NCBI RefSeq assembly: GCF_900182815.1
Contig: NZ_FXUA01000008.1
Span: 1 to 64,000 of the forward strand
Length of the DNA: 64,000 bases
Direction: 5' to 3'
Source: Algoriphagus winogradskyi
GTDB lineage: Bacteria > Bacteroidota > Bacteroidia > Cytophagales > Cyclobacteriaceae
Position numbers and translations under genes: made by a program. The notes under the pieces were generated by a model. The model ran no database searches, had not been told where the DNA came from, and was given only the letters and a program-made list of their open reading frames with translations. Positions 10,125 to 17,280 of this stretch are shown in pieces (the stretch's first letter is position 1; every line of letters starts with the position of its first letter).

Positions 10125-10794
10125 ATATCTTAACCTATTTCTGGTTATACTCCTAGCTGCCTGTGCAGAAAAGACCAGTGAAAATCAAGCAGGAATCACA
10201 GCGTTTGCTGAAACGACTAGTGTGGAGCAACTCCCATATTATCAGGATGCCACGTTCACACCAGTGTGGTACGAAAGTGAAGATGATTTACCAAGTGATT
10301 TTCATCAGATACCAGCATTTAATTTTCAGAACCAGCTTGGGGATACTATCTCAGATCAAGATTTGAAAGGAAAGATATTCGTGGTGGATTTCTTTTTCAC
10401 GACTTGTCCGGGAATCTGCCCTAAAATGACTGCAAATATGGCTTTGGTACAGGAAGCTTTTAAACATGACGATCAGGTGACTTTACTGTCACATTCCGTT
10501 ACACCTGAGTTTGATCAGGTGCCTATTTTGAAAGAATATGCTGATGAGCATGGAGTAGAATCAGGACAATGGCATTTGCTTACGGGAGCAAGAGAGCAGA
10601 TCTACGAACTCGCCAGAAATCAATATTTCGTGGAGGAGGATCTCGGTTTGTTAAAGGATCCAGATGAATTTCTTCATACGGAAAATTTTCTCCTAATCGA
10701 TAGGGATCGTCATATCCGTGGGATTTATAATGGGCTAAATAAAACATCTGTACTTCAGCTCATATCAGATATTAAAACACTTAAAAACACGTAG
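10117..10794 (+). CDS. SCO1/SenC family copper chaperone lipoprotein
   Basis: 225 residues from the chosen ATG, which overlaps the previous stop by 8 bases and gives a clean lipoprotein signal with lipobox Cys near residue 16 ('ILLAACAEK'). An in-frame ATG at 10099 is possible but adds 'MKRWFT' before it. The thioredoxin-fold domain carries the SCO metal site: 'TTCPGICPKM' (CxxxC) and a distal His in 'TENFLLIDRD' (His before TEN). SCO proteins deliver copper to cytochrome oxidase CuA or act as thiol-disulfide reductases. Here it sits with YHYH and Spy-like genes under a probable ECF promoter rather than with oxidase genes, suggesting an envelope or copper-stress role. Confidence 0.9.
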   Translation: MTRYLNLFLVILLAACAEKTSENQAGITAFAETTSVEQLPYYQDATFTPVWYESEDDLPSDFHQIPAFNFQNQLGDTISDQDLKGKIFVVDFFFTTCPGICPKMTANMALVQEAFKHDDQVTLLSHSVTPEFDQVPILKEYADEHGVESGQWHLLTGAREQIYELARNQYFVEEDLGLLKDPDEFLHTENFLLIDRDRHIRGIYNGLNKTSVLQLISDIKTLKNT

Positions 10795-10817
10795 AATTTC
10801 AAATTAAACCAAAAAAA

Positions 10818-11147
10818 ATGAAAAAGTTAGTATTAGGAATTTGTATGATGGGATTCACCATTTTTGGCTTTGCCCAAGGTCAACCTCGTCAAGGTCAGGA
10901 GCGTCAGGGCCCACCTTCTCAGGAGGAAATGCTAAAAAAAGCTACAACTGAACTTAAGTTGAGTGAGGAGCAAGTGAAAGAGTGGGAGACCATAATGAAG
11001 AAATACAGTTCCGTAGAGAAGGATAGAAAGAAAGCAGGAGAGACTCGCAAAGAGATGAATGATGCCCTCCTTAAGACGCTCACTGAAGATCAAGCTGCAA
11101 AGTTTAAGAAAATGCAGGAAAGACAAGGCCCTCCAAGAAAGGACTAA
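10818..11147 (+). CDS. Small secreted Spy/CpxP-like protein
   Basis: 109 residues: signal peptide (residues 1-20, ending 'FGFAQ'), a Gln/Arg/Gly/Pro-rich segment, then two amphipathic helices containing 'LKLSEEQVKEWETIM' and 'LTEDQAAKFKKMQE', which resemble the LTxxQ repeats of Spy/CpxP. A second 'RQGPP' copy closes the protein. Such proteins are periplasmic chaperone-like stress or metal sensors. It lies 23 bases after the SCO gene with a strong terminator after it, so it ends this operon. A similar helix arrangement occurs in the Spy-like genes of both ECF sigma operons in this window. The exact family is uncertain. Confidence 0.75.
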   Translation: MKKLVLGICMMGFTIFGFAQGQPRQGQERQGPPSQEEMLKKATTELKLSEEQVKEWETIMKKYSSVEKDRKKAGETRKEMNDALLKTLTEDQAAKFKKMQERQGPPRKD

Positions 11148-11170
11148 TAATTGGCTGTGGGTTTATTGAA

Positions 11171-11200
11171 AAGCTGCCTCATTTAAGAGGCAGCTTTTTT
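11171..11200 (+). terminator. Rho-independent terminator ending the YHYH operon
   Basis: A perfect 10-bp stem AAGCTGCCTC / GAGGCAGCTT with an ATTTAA loop runs into six T residues, 24 bases after the Spy-like gene. Confidence 0.92.
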
Positions 11201-11336
11201 CTTACCATTACTGTAGGAGTATGATATCATCGATGACTACGCTAATTTTCATAAAGGTGAGACTCAATTTTTCAACACAGTGTTCTTGGTAGATTGAACA
11301 ATACCGTTTAAATATTCCGGGATTAATTGTTTTAAT

Positions 11337-11352
11337 CTAAACGATTGGTTAG
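11337..11352. promoter_or_regulatory. Probable TetR autoregulatory operator overlapping the -7 box
   Basis: CTAAAC-GATT-GGTTAG is an inverted repeat with one mismatch. It overlaps a Bacteroidota -7 element TAGGTTTG (11350-11357), which has a TTG at the -33 position (11327-11329, 20-base spacer). The half-site is the same as in the perfect palindrome before the next gene (11956-11981). Confidence 0.7.
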
Positions 11353-11374
11353 GTTTGTGTACTTATTCATTAAA

Positions 11375-11938
11375 ATGGCAAGAAGTAAGAATTATAGCGA
11401 AGAGGAAGTAATTGAAAAAGCGATGAGCCTTTTCTGGAGAAATGGCTATGAGACTACTTCTATGCAGATGCTTGAAAAGGAAATGGGGATCAATAAGTTT
11501 TCCATTTACTCGAGTTTTGGAAGTAAAAATGGCCTGTTTCTGGAAAGTATTAAATGCTATAAAAAGAAGCTTTCGGTCATTACTACGGTGCTTCAATCTT
11601 CCAATAATGGGATACAGGGTATAAAGGAATATTTCTATGCTTTTCTCGAGTTTTCCAAAGAAAATGAGTCTTGCAAAGGTTGCCTAGTTACCAATACTTC
11701 CAATGAACTGGGAAAGGATGCAGATCCGGAGATCTTAATGCAGCTTCAACATTTTATTGTAGAGATCAAAGAGTTGTTTGTGAATAACCTTGGTCAGGAA
11801 GCAGGCTTGGATAGGAGTAAAATTGAGGAGTATGCTGATTATCTAATTATCTCTCTATATGGGCTAGGGTCAGCTTCAAGGGTCTTTAGGAAAGATCAAT
11901 TGTCAGTTTTTATTGAAAACATATTTAAAATTCTATAG
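11375..11938 (+). CDS. TetR/AcrR family transcriptional regulator
   Basis: 187 residues from the ATG at 11375; upstream in-frame codons begin only with TTG and would run through the promoter. The N-terminal helix-turn-helix (about residues 5-55: 'EEEVIEKAMSLFWRNGYE', 'MQMLEKEMGINKFSIYSSFG') is a classic TetR domain. The C-terminal region is the ligand/dimer domain typical of the Bacteroidota 'TetR/AcrR with CKGC' group ('NESCKGCLVTNTSNELG'), whose Cys residues might sense redox or an electrophile. It is followed by three co-directional genes (AhpD-like, DoxX-like, haloacid dehalogenase). Shared palindromes before it and before the AhpD-like gene suggest it represses both. The effector is unknown. 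Confidence 0.93.
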   Translation: MARSKNYSEEEVIEKAMSLFWRNGYETTSMQMLEKEMGINKFSIYSSFGSKNGLFLESIKCYKKKLSVITTVLQSSNNGIQGIKEYFYAFLEFSKENESCKGCLVTNTSNELGKDADPEILMQLQHFIVEIKELFVNNLGQEAGLDRSKIEEYADYLIISLYGLGSASRVFRKDQLSVFIENIFKIL

Positions 11939-11955
11939 CAATAGTTTATTTGCCT

Positions 11956-11981
11956 AATATCTAAACATTCGTTTAGATATT
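11956..11981. promoter_or_regulatory. Perfect palindromic operator upstream of the AhpD-like gene
   Basis: Arms of 11 bp (AATATCTAAAC / GTTTAGATATT) flank the spacer ATTC, 19 bases before the ATG at 12001. The core CTAAAC-N4-GTTTAG matches the imperfect site before tetR at 11337, pointing to control by that regulator. Confidence 0.8.
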
Positions 11982-12000
11982 TTAACTAAACCAACTTACT

Positions 12001-12561
12001 ATGAGTAAATTAACGATTCACGATTTAGTTTCAGCACCTCAAGAGAGCAAGGTGTTTTTAGAAAATTCCCAAAAAAAGAATGGATACATTCCAGGTCTTC
12101 ACGGGGTACTAGCAGGAGCTCCGGGCCTATTGGAAGCCTATCAAAAAATTCATGAACTTTTCGTCAATTCCTCATTTAATAACGAGGAATTAACCGTAGT
12201 GTGGCAAACGATTAATGTGGAGCATGAGTGTCATTATTGTGTTCCGGCACATACGGGAATAGCGAAAATGATGAAAGTGGATGACGCAATTACCGAAGCT
12301 CTAAGAGATGGGACGGCTTTGCCAAACTCGAAGCTCCAGGTGCTGCACGAAACAACTTTGGCGATGGTTCGCAAGCGAGGTAATCTATTAGATGAGGAGG
12401 TTGCAGCATTCTACGCTGCAGGTTATGGCGAGCGCCACTTGCTTGAGATTATACTTGGCTTATCTCAGAAAATAATCAGTAATTATACAAATCACCTTGC
12501 TGAAACACCTGTGGATAAACCATTTGAAAAGTACGCTTGGAACCCTGAAACAGCTAATTAA
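12001..12561 (+). CDS. Carboxymuconolactone decarboxylase-family (AhpD-like) protein
   Basis: 186 residues, cytoplasmic, all-helical. The AhpD-type redox motif is present near residue 78 ('EHECHYCVPAHTGIA', CxxC followed by His), as in peroxidase-related members that reduce peroxides or organic peroxidase partners. The second half ('MVRKRGNLLDEEVAAFYAAG', 'LLEIILGLSQKIISNYTNH') is the usual C-terminal helix bundle. It stands first after the TetR gene and behind a perfect palindromic operator, so it is likely induced by the TetR ligand. Oxidative or electrophile stress is a reasonable guess. The substrate cannot be read from sequence. Confidence 0.9.
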   Translation: MSKLTIHDLVSAPQESKVFLENSQKKNGYIPGLHGVLAGAPGLLEAYQKIHELFVNSSFNNEELTVVWQTINVEHECHYCVPAHTGIAKMMKVDDAITEALRDGTALPNSKLQVLHETTLAMVRKRGNLLDEEVAAFYAAGYGERHLLEIILGLSQKIISNYTNHLAETPVDKPFEKYAWNPETAN

Positions 12562-12618
12562 TCACATTAGGACAAGAGCAAATTTTCGGATTTGTTCTTG
12601 TTTCATTAAGACCTATCA

Positions 12619-13053
12619 ATGAAGAAATCAGTTAGAATTATAAGTGGTATTTTAGGGGTAATTGTGCTATTGCCAGGAGTGGGTAAGTTTATGGAGCCTT
12701 TCAAAACTTTGGTCAATCAGCAATTGGTTTTAAGTGCTATCCCTTTTCCAGATCAGATGCAGTTTTTCGTCAAGTTTAGCCAATTGACTGTAGGATTGGT
12801 TTTAATTTATCTGTCATTTTATGGCAATGAATTAAAATTAAGGATGAGAGAAACTACCTTTTACCTGGCAAATATGACAGTCATTCTCATGATGTTGGTG
12901 GCTAGTTATGTGCATCTTCATCCAAATGTTCCTGCTGCAGTTTTGCCTTTGGGGATTAAGCCTCCCTTAATTCCAATTGCTTACTTAATTCTAGTTTTCT
13001 TTAACCTATACTTATACAAATCATCACCAACAAAAAATTCAACACATGTTTGA
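12619..13053 (+). CDS. DoxX-like four-helix membrane protein
   Basis: 144 residues with four predicted membrane segments (about 5-22, 48-68, 82-100 and 112-135). The N-terminal 'GILGVIVLLPGVGKFMEP' resembles the DoxX/MauE small membrane family, often linked to redox or quinone metabolism. No catalytic residues are evident. The gene lies 57 bases after the AhpD-like gene and overlaps the haloacid dehalogenase start by 8 bases, so it belongs to the TetR-controlled operon. The family call rests on topology and the first helix and is moderately sure. Confidence 0.72.
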   Translation: MKKSVRIISGILGVIVLLPGVGKFMEPFKTLVNQQLVLSAIPFPDQMQFFVKFSQLTVGLVLIYLSFYGNELKLRMRETTFYLANMTVILMMLVASYVHLHPNVPAAVLPLGIKPPLIPIAYLILVFFNLYLYKSSPTKNSTHV

Positions 13054-13840
13054 CACAAGAAGGGCTTTTATTAAAAATATAGGAATAGTAGGGGCTGGAG
13101 GAATGATTTTACCAAATTTTGCTATGACAAACTCAACCGAAAATACCATATTAACCAATGCCACTCGACCAAAGGTTTTGTTTTTTGATGTAAACGAAAC
13201 ACTCCTTGATCTTACTGCGATGAAAAAGCAGGTGAGTGCAGCACTTGGTGGGAGAGAGGATTTGATGCCGCTTTGGTTTACTACCATGCTTCAGTATTCT
13301 CTTGTAGTTTCTGCAGGCGGGCAATACGAGCATTTTGGTTATGTGGGAGCTGCTGCCTTGCAGATGGTTGCCGCAAATAACGGAATAGCTATTTCTGAAG
13401 CTGATGCAAGAGAGACCATTGGCAAATCTATCAGTTCTTTGCCTGCACATCCAGAGGTCAAACCTGCTTTGGGTCAATTAAAAGCCGCTGGATACAAGTT
13501 GGTGTCCTTTACTAATTCTTCCAATGAAGGGGTAAAAAAGCAATTTGAATATGCCGGTTTGTTGGAATTCTTCGACGAAAGACTGAGTGTGGAAGATGTA
13601 GGGAAATTCAAGCCCTTTTCAGAGACCTACACTTGGGCTGCTGAAAAAGTGGGTGTAAAACCTGAAGAATGTATGCTCATAGCCGCTCATGGTTGGGATG
13701 TTGCCGGTGCGATGTGGGCGAATTGGAGAGCGGCTTTTATCTCCCGTCCTGGTCAACAAATTTTCCCGTTGGCTCCGGTTACAGAGATCTCAGAGCCAGA
13801 TCTTCAAAAAATTGCTGATATATTGGTCAATTATAAGTGA
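13046..13840 (+). CDS. Haloacid dehalogenase type II with Tat signal
   Basis: 264 residues. It opens with a twin-arginine signal ('DTRRAFIKNIGIVGAGG'), so export as a folded periplasmic protein is predicted. The HAD core follows: motif I 'VLFFDVNETLLD' with nucleophile Asp near residue 49, motif II 'LVSFTNSSNEG' near 153, a conserved Lys in 'GKFKPFSETY', and motif III-like 'LIAAHGWDVAGA'. This pattern is that of L-2-haloacid dehalogenase-type enzymes, which hydrolyse C-halogen bonds of short acids, though many homologues have other substrates. Motif I is DVNET instead of the more usual DAYGT. It is the last gene of the TetR operon; 40 bases separate it from the sigma factor gene. Confidence 0.88.
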   Translation: MFDTRRAFIKNIGIVGAGGMILPNFAMTNSTENTILTNATRPKVLFFDVNETLLDLTAMKKQVSAALGGREDLMPLWFTTMLQYSLVVSAGGQYEHFGYVGAAALQMVAANNGIAISEADARETIGKSISSLPAHPEVKPALGQLKAAGYKLVSFTNSSNEGVKKQFEYAGLLEFFDERLSVEDVGKFKPFSETYTWAAEKVGVKPEECMLIAAHGWDVAGAMWANWRAAFISRPGQQIFPLAPVTEISEPDLQKIADILVNYK

Positions 13841-13879
13841 TCAGATTTTGAACACTTTGTTTTCAAGTAAATCAAAAGA

Positions 13880-14482
13880 ATGACACGAGAGGATAGTTTG
13901 TGGATCCGGCAACTAATTGAAGGCAATGATTTGGCTTTCAAAATGCTTTATGACCACTATTCTCCCAAAGTTTATAATACGCTTCTCAGCTATACGAAAA
14001 ATGCAGAGGATGCTGAAGAATTGCTTCAGGATGTTTTTATGACAGTTTATAATACAGCAAAGACATTTCGAGCTGACTCTTCTGTGAGTACTTGGATTTA
14101 TAGGATTTCTGTAAACAAGGCCTTGGATTTTCTTAGGAAAAAGAACAGCACAAAGCGATTCGGTATATTTTCTTCCCTCTATAAGAAAGACTCTGCTGAG
14201 ATCAAGTACGAGTCTGTTGACTTTATACATCCTGGCGTCAAATTGGAAAACCAAGAGAACGCCAGGATACTTTTTCGCGTCATAGACGAATTGTCGGAGA
14301 AGCAGAAAACGGTATTTATCCTTACCCAAATTGAAGATCTTTCACAGCAGGAGGTAGCCGATATTTTGCAGACTACACGCAAAGCCGTGGAGTCTCTGTT
14401 GCAGCGGGCAAAGGCTAATTTAAAAGTTGCTTTAGAAAAACATTTTCCCGAGCGAGGGAATTCACCAAAAAATCCGTCTTAA
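13880..14482 (+). CDS. ECF-type sigma-70 family RNA polymerase sigma factor
   Basis: 200 residues. Region 2 (about 20-90: 'AFKMLYDHYSPKVYNTLL', 'DAEELLQDVFMTVY', 'STWIYRISVNKALDFLRKK') and region 4 (about 135-185: 'LSEKQKTVFILTQIEDLSQQ' then 'VADILQTTRKAVESLLQRAK') are intact, with no region 1 or 3, as expected of an ECF factor. It starts the unit sigma, putative anti-sigma (6-base gap), Spy/CpxP-like sensor (8-base overlap). The organisation is that of an envelope or metal stress response. It is the leading candidate to read the GAGGGAT-N14-CGTCTATA promoters at 8674 and 15561. Confidence 0.95.
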   Translation: MTREDSLWIRQLIEGNDLAFKMLYDHYSPKVYNTLLSYTKNAEDAEELLQDVFMTVYNTAKTFRADSSVSTWIYRISVNKALDFLRKKNSTKRFGIFSSLYKKDSAEIKYESVDFIHPGVKLENQENARILFRVIDELSEKQKTVFILTQIEDLSQQEVADILQTTRKAVESLLQRAKANLKVALEKHFPERGNSPKNPS

Positions 14483-14488
14483 TACTAA

Positions 14489-14767
14489 ATGGAAAACTGG
14501 AAAGATGAAATATTGTCAAGCATGAAGGGAGCAGAGCGCTCTGAAGTTCCTGCTGGTGCATTTCGTAAAATCGAGCAACAGATTAAGTTACAAAAGCAAA
14601 AGCAGGTAACTCCTCTGAGGTGGCTTGCTGTGGCGGCTTGCGTCACTGCGATTGTAGGAGGTAATCTGTTTTTTATCTTGAACTATGATCAAACTACTGC
14701 AACTTCAATTTCTAACGATTCTTATTCGGTTTTAATTTCTGATTTTAATATTTACAGCAATGAATAA
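14489..14767 (+). CDS. Putative membrane anti-sigma factor
   Basis: 92 residues: a cytoplasmic N-terminal part ('MENWKDEILSSMKGAERSEVPAGAF'-type short helices), one membrane span (about 48-68, 'WLAVAACVTAIVGGNLFFIL') and a short periplasmic tail. This size and topology, directly after an ECF sigma gene and overlapping a Spy-like sensor gene by 8 bases, fit a minimal anti-sigma factor. No zinc-binding HxxxCxxC motif is present. The function is inferred from position and topology, since such small proteins are poorly conserved. Confidence 0.7.
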   Translation: MENWKDEILSSMKGAERSEVPAGAFRKIEQQIKLQKQKQVTPLRWLAVAACVTAIVGGNLFFILNYDQTTATSISNDSYSVLISDFNIYSNE

Positions 14768-15230
14768 TACAAACCTTTATAAGATAGGATTGATCCTGAT
14801 GCTGGTGATTAATGGAGTATTGATCTTCATGATGTTGCGAGGACCGAAAATGCCTCCTCCAAATGAGGGCGGATTGATGGAGAAAATCTCAGAAAAGCTA
14901 GACCTGAATGAGGAACAAAAGAAGAAATATTTTGAATTAGCACTAGATCATAGCAAGAAGGTGGCAAAGCTGGAAGCTGAGCAAAGGAAGATGGTGAAGG
15001 ACTATTTCGATAATCTGAAAACAAATAATTCAGCTGGTGAGAAGGAGGTTTTAGCACAAATAGAAAGCCTTGAAGGAGATAAAATCACGGTTACATACCA
15101 ACATTTTAAAGATTTGAAATCGCTTTGTAATGAAAGTCAGCTTGCACACTTTGATCAGATTATAGCAGATGTGTTGAGGGTTTTGGTCTCAGATCAAAAA
15201 CAACCTAATATGCCGCCTAGGAATAGATAA
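14760..15230 (+). CDS. Spy/CpxP-like periplasmic metal sensor
   Basis: 156 residues. An N-terminal membrane segment (about 8-25, 'IGLILMLVINGVLIFMML') anchors a periplasmic helical domain with 'LDLNEEQKKKYFELALDH' (LTxxQ-like), a central basic amphipathic helix, and 'SQLAHFDQIIADVLRVLV'. This is the heavy-metal-resistance/CpxP-like fold found beside ECF sigma factors in Bacteroidota, where it is thought to sense misfolding or metal and modulate the sigma/anti-sigma pair. A Pro/Met/Arg-rich tail ('PNMPPRNR') could bind metal. It overlaps the anti-sigma gene by 8 bases, and a terminator follows. Confidence 0.83.
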   Translation: MNNTNLYKIGLILMLVINGVLIFMMLRGPKMPPPNEGGLMEKISEKLDLNEEQKKKYFELALDHSKKVAKLEAEQRKMVKDYFDNLKTNNSAGEKEVLAQIESLEGDKITVTYQHFKDLKSLCNESQLAHFDQIIADVLRVLVSDQKQPNMPPRNR

Positions 15231-15264
15231 GTAATCGGTATTTTTAGATACTATAAAGTGATAG

Positions 15265-15295
15265 GAGGCTGTTTCATAGAGAGACAGCCTCTTTT
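15265..15295 (+). terminator. Terminator after the first ECF sigma operon
   Basis: A perfect 8-bp stem GAGGCTGT / ACAGCCTC with an 11-base loop is followed by TTTT, 35 bases after the sensor gene. The next 265 bases up to the promoter motif hold no convincing gene. Confidence 0.85.
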
Positions 15296-15560
15296 CTATT
15301 ACAGACGATATGAGAGTCCATTCACTGATGAGGCGGCATCAGTTTTTTTTGGCAAGCCTTTCATTCCGATCAGATCTAAGATAAATAGGTAATTGAGGCC
15401 ATTTCGATCGTCGGTCACTTGTACTAAGTGTAGTCTAAGTATCTGTTTTTCATTTAGATAAGAAATTAGTCTAAGATTTCTGGTCTCATTGCGGATAATC
15501 ATACAGTAGATTCCTTCATCCCAATTTTTTCACTTAAACAAGAAAAAAAGTAACCAACCC

Positions 15561-15589
15561 GAGGGATTCACTCAGAAGCCGCGTCTATA
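15561..15589 (+). promoter_or_regulatory. Putative ECF-sigma promoter upstream of the small protein/CotH unit
   Basis: GAGGGAT (15561-15567), 14 bases, CGTCTATA (15582-15589), 17 bases before an ATG at 15607. It is identical in both boxes and in spacing to the motif at 8674-8702, and the bases just before the -10 agree too (CCG). It lies 265 bases after the sigma operon terminator. Confidence 0.6.
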
Positions 15590-15606
15590 TCGCTAAACCC
15601 CGAGAT

Positions 15607-15759
15607 ATGAAAAAGTTTAAGTTACTAGTTGTCCCTTTTTTGGTTGTAATGGTAATAGTCACCGCCGTGATGGGAGGGTTTATTTACAATAAGAATATAG
15701 GTAAACCTAATTTTCAAAAGGCATCTATCCTGTCTCAATCCTATTTTTCACATTCATAG
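15607..15759 (+). CDS. Small single-span membrane protein, 50 residues
   Basis: A complete frame from ATG 15607 to TAG 15757-15759. It begins 'MKKFKLLVVPFLVV', continues as one hydrophobic helix (about residues 5-26) with a Gly-Gly, and ends in a short polar tail. It could be a membrane peptide or a short exported peptide, since there is no obvious cleavage site. It sits 17 bases behind the putative ECF promoter and 123 bases before the CotH gene, so both may be co-transcribed. No family was recognised. Support comes from promoter position and a protein-like N-terminus. Confidence 0.5.
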   Translation: MKKFKLLVVPFLVVMVIVTAVMGGFIYNKNIGKPNFQKASILSQSYFSHS

Positions 15760-15882
15760 AAACTCCAAAAGGTGAATAGTCAAGCTTGAGTTTTATGTAA
15801 GGTCACACATCCTAGGACGTTTTCAAAAAATCACAGATATATAATTGAACCAACTTCAAATCACCATTAAAAACTATCACTT

Positions 15883-17280
15883 ATGAAAAAATTACTCTTA
15901 TCCATCATTTTACTTTCCCTCTTCATAGCCTGCAGTGAAGTAGATAGCATTACCCCGGAGGAAATTATTGAAGAAGATTATTCAGATGGAGATTTTGAGC
16001 CGACAGACTGGGGAGTGGCAACCCACAGCAACGATGCGGATCCAAATTTTGCAGAGGTCTTTGAGGATAATGTCGTAAAGCGAATAGACATTGTAGTTAC
16101 ATCCGCCCGCTGGCAAGCAATGCTGGACGATATGACTAGTCTATATGGGAACTTTGGAGTAGGAGGAGGATCTGGCGGAGGAGCTTCATTTGCGGAGGAG
16201 AATCCTGTTTTTGTTCCAGCAGAGGTTTTTTACGAAGGGCAGGAATGGTACCGAGTAGGCCTTCGATTTAAAGGCAATTCCAGTCTATCCTCAACTTGGA
16301 AGTCTGGGAATATGAAACTGTCTTTCAAACTTGATTTTGATGAATTTGAAGACAACTACCCGCAGATTAAAAATCAGCGCTTTTTCGGATTCAAAAAACT
16401 AAGTCTTAAAAATAACTTCAATGATAAATCCATGCTTCGTGAAAAGGTGGCTGCGGATATTTTTAGAAATGCAGGATTAGCTAGTTCGCATACTGCATTT
16501 TATAGAGTTTATGTAGATAATGGTAGTGGTCCAGTTTATTTTGGATTATACACCATGGTCGAAGAAGTGGATGATACGCTGATTGACACGCAGTTTTCGG
16601 ATAATGATGGGAATCTGTATCAGCCGGATGGTATTGGGGCAAGTTTTGCTGAAGGCTCATTTACTGAATCTGTTTTTGTGAAAGAAACCAATGAGGATGA
16701 TGCTGATTGGTCCGATATTCAGAATCTATTCTCTGCTTTGCATGCCAGCAACCGGACTAGTGACCCTGCTGCGTGGAGAGCCAATTTGGAGACTGTTTTG
16801 GATACAGATGTATTCTTAAAGTACTTAGCAGCGAATACGGTCATCCAAAACTGGGATACCTATGGAAGGATGACTCACAATTACTTCTTGTATAATAATC
16901 CAGACACAAAACTTCTGAACTGGATTCCTTGGGACAATAACGAGGCCTTACAAACTGGAAACATGGGAGGATCTTTACCTTTGAATTTTTCAGGTCTTTC
17001 TTCCACTCAGTGGCCACTTATAGGGTATTTGTATGCCGATCCTGTCTATAAAGGGAAGTATGATACCTATGTGGAAGAGGTAATCAATGGCGTGTTTAGC
17101 ACGAGTGAAATACAGGCTGTTTACACCGAATATGCTACGCTGATTGAACCCTATGCGACCACGGAAACACGCGGATATACTTTCTTAAATAGCAGTGCTG
17201 ATTTTCAATCAGCAGTAAGCACACTAAAATCACATGCTGCTCAACGTGCAGCAGCAGTAAAAGCCTATTTAGGGAATTAA
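15883..17280 (+). CDS. CotH kinase family lipoprotein
   Basis: 465 residues, with a lipoprotein signal (Cys at residue 17, 'LFIACSEVD') and an acidic linker. The CotH-type kinase fold follows: 'VGLRFKGNSS' (about 126), 'KKLSLKNNFNDKSMLREKVA' (about 170-190), 'GLYTMVEEVDDT' (about 223) and the catalytic/metal region 'LNWIPWDNNEAL' (about 345). CotH from Bacillus phosphorylates spore-coat protein; secreted bacterial homologues are probably atypical protein or small-molecule kinases outside the cytoplasm. It lies downstream of the ECF sigma operon and, with the 50-residue membrane protein, behind the ECF-like promoter at 15561. The substrate and phosphate donor are unknown. Confidence 0.92.
   Translation: MKKLLLSIILLSLFIACSEVDSITPEEIIEEDYSDGDFEPTDWGVATHSNDADPNFAEVFEDNVVKRIDIVVTSARWQAMLDDMTSLYGNFGVGGGSGGGASFAEENPVFVPAEVFYEGQEWYRVGLRFKGNSSLSSTWKSGNMKLSFKLDFDEFEDNYPQIKNQRFFGFKKLSLKNNFNDKSMLREKVAADIFRNAGLASSHTAFYRVYVDNGSGPVYFGLYTMVEEVDDTLIDTQFSDNDGNLYQPDGIGASFAEGSFTESVFVKETNEDDADWSDIQNLFSALHASNRTSDPAAWRANLETVLDTDVFLKYLAANTVIQNWDTYGRMTHNYFLYNNPDTKLLNWIPWDNNEALQTGNMGGSLPLNFSGLSSTQWPLIGYLYADPVYKGKYDTYVEEVINGVFSTSEIQAVYTEYATLIEPYATTETRGYTFLNSSADFQSAVSTLKSHAAQRAAAVKAYLGN

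Noticed and set aside
15299..15502. A 67-codon minus-strand frame between the sigma operon terminator and the next promoter
   Set aside because: No family signature, no promoter or start context, and it covers part of the region between two regulatory signals; coding potential is weak.
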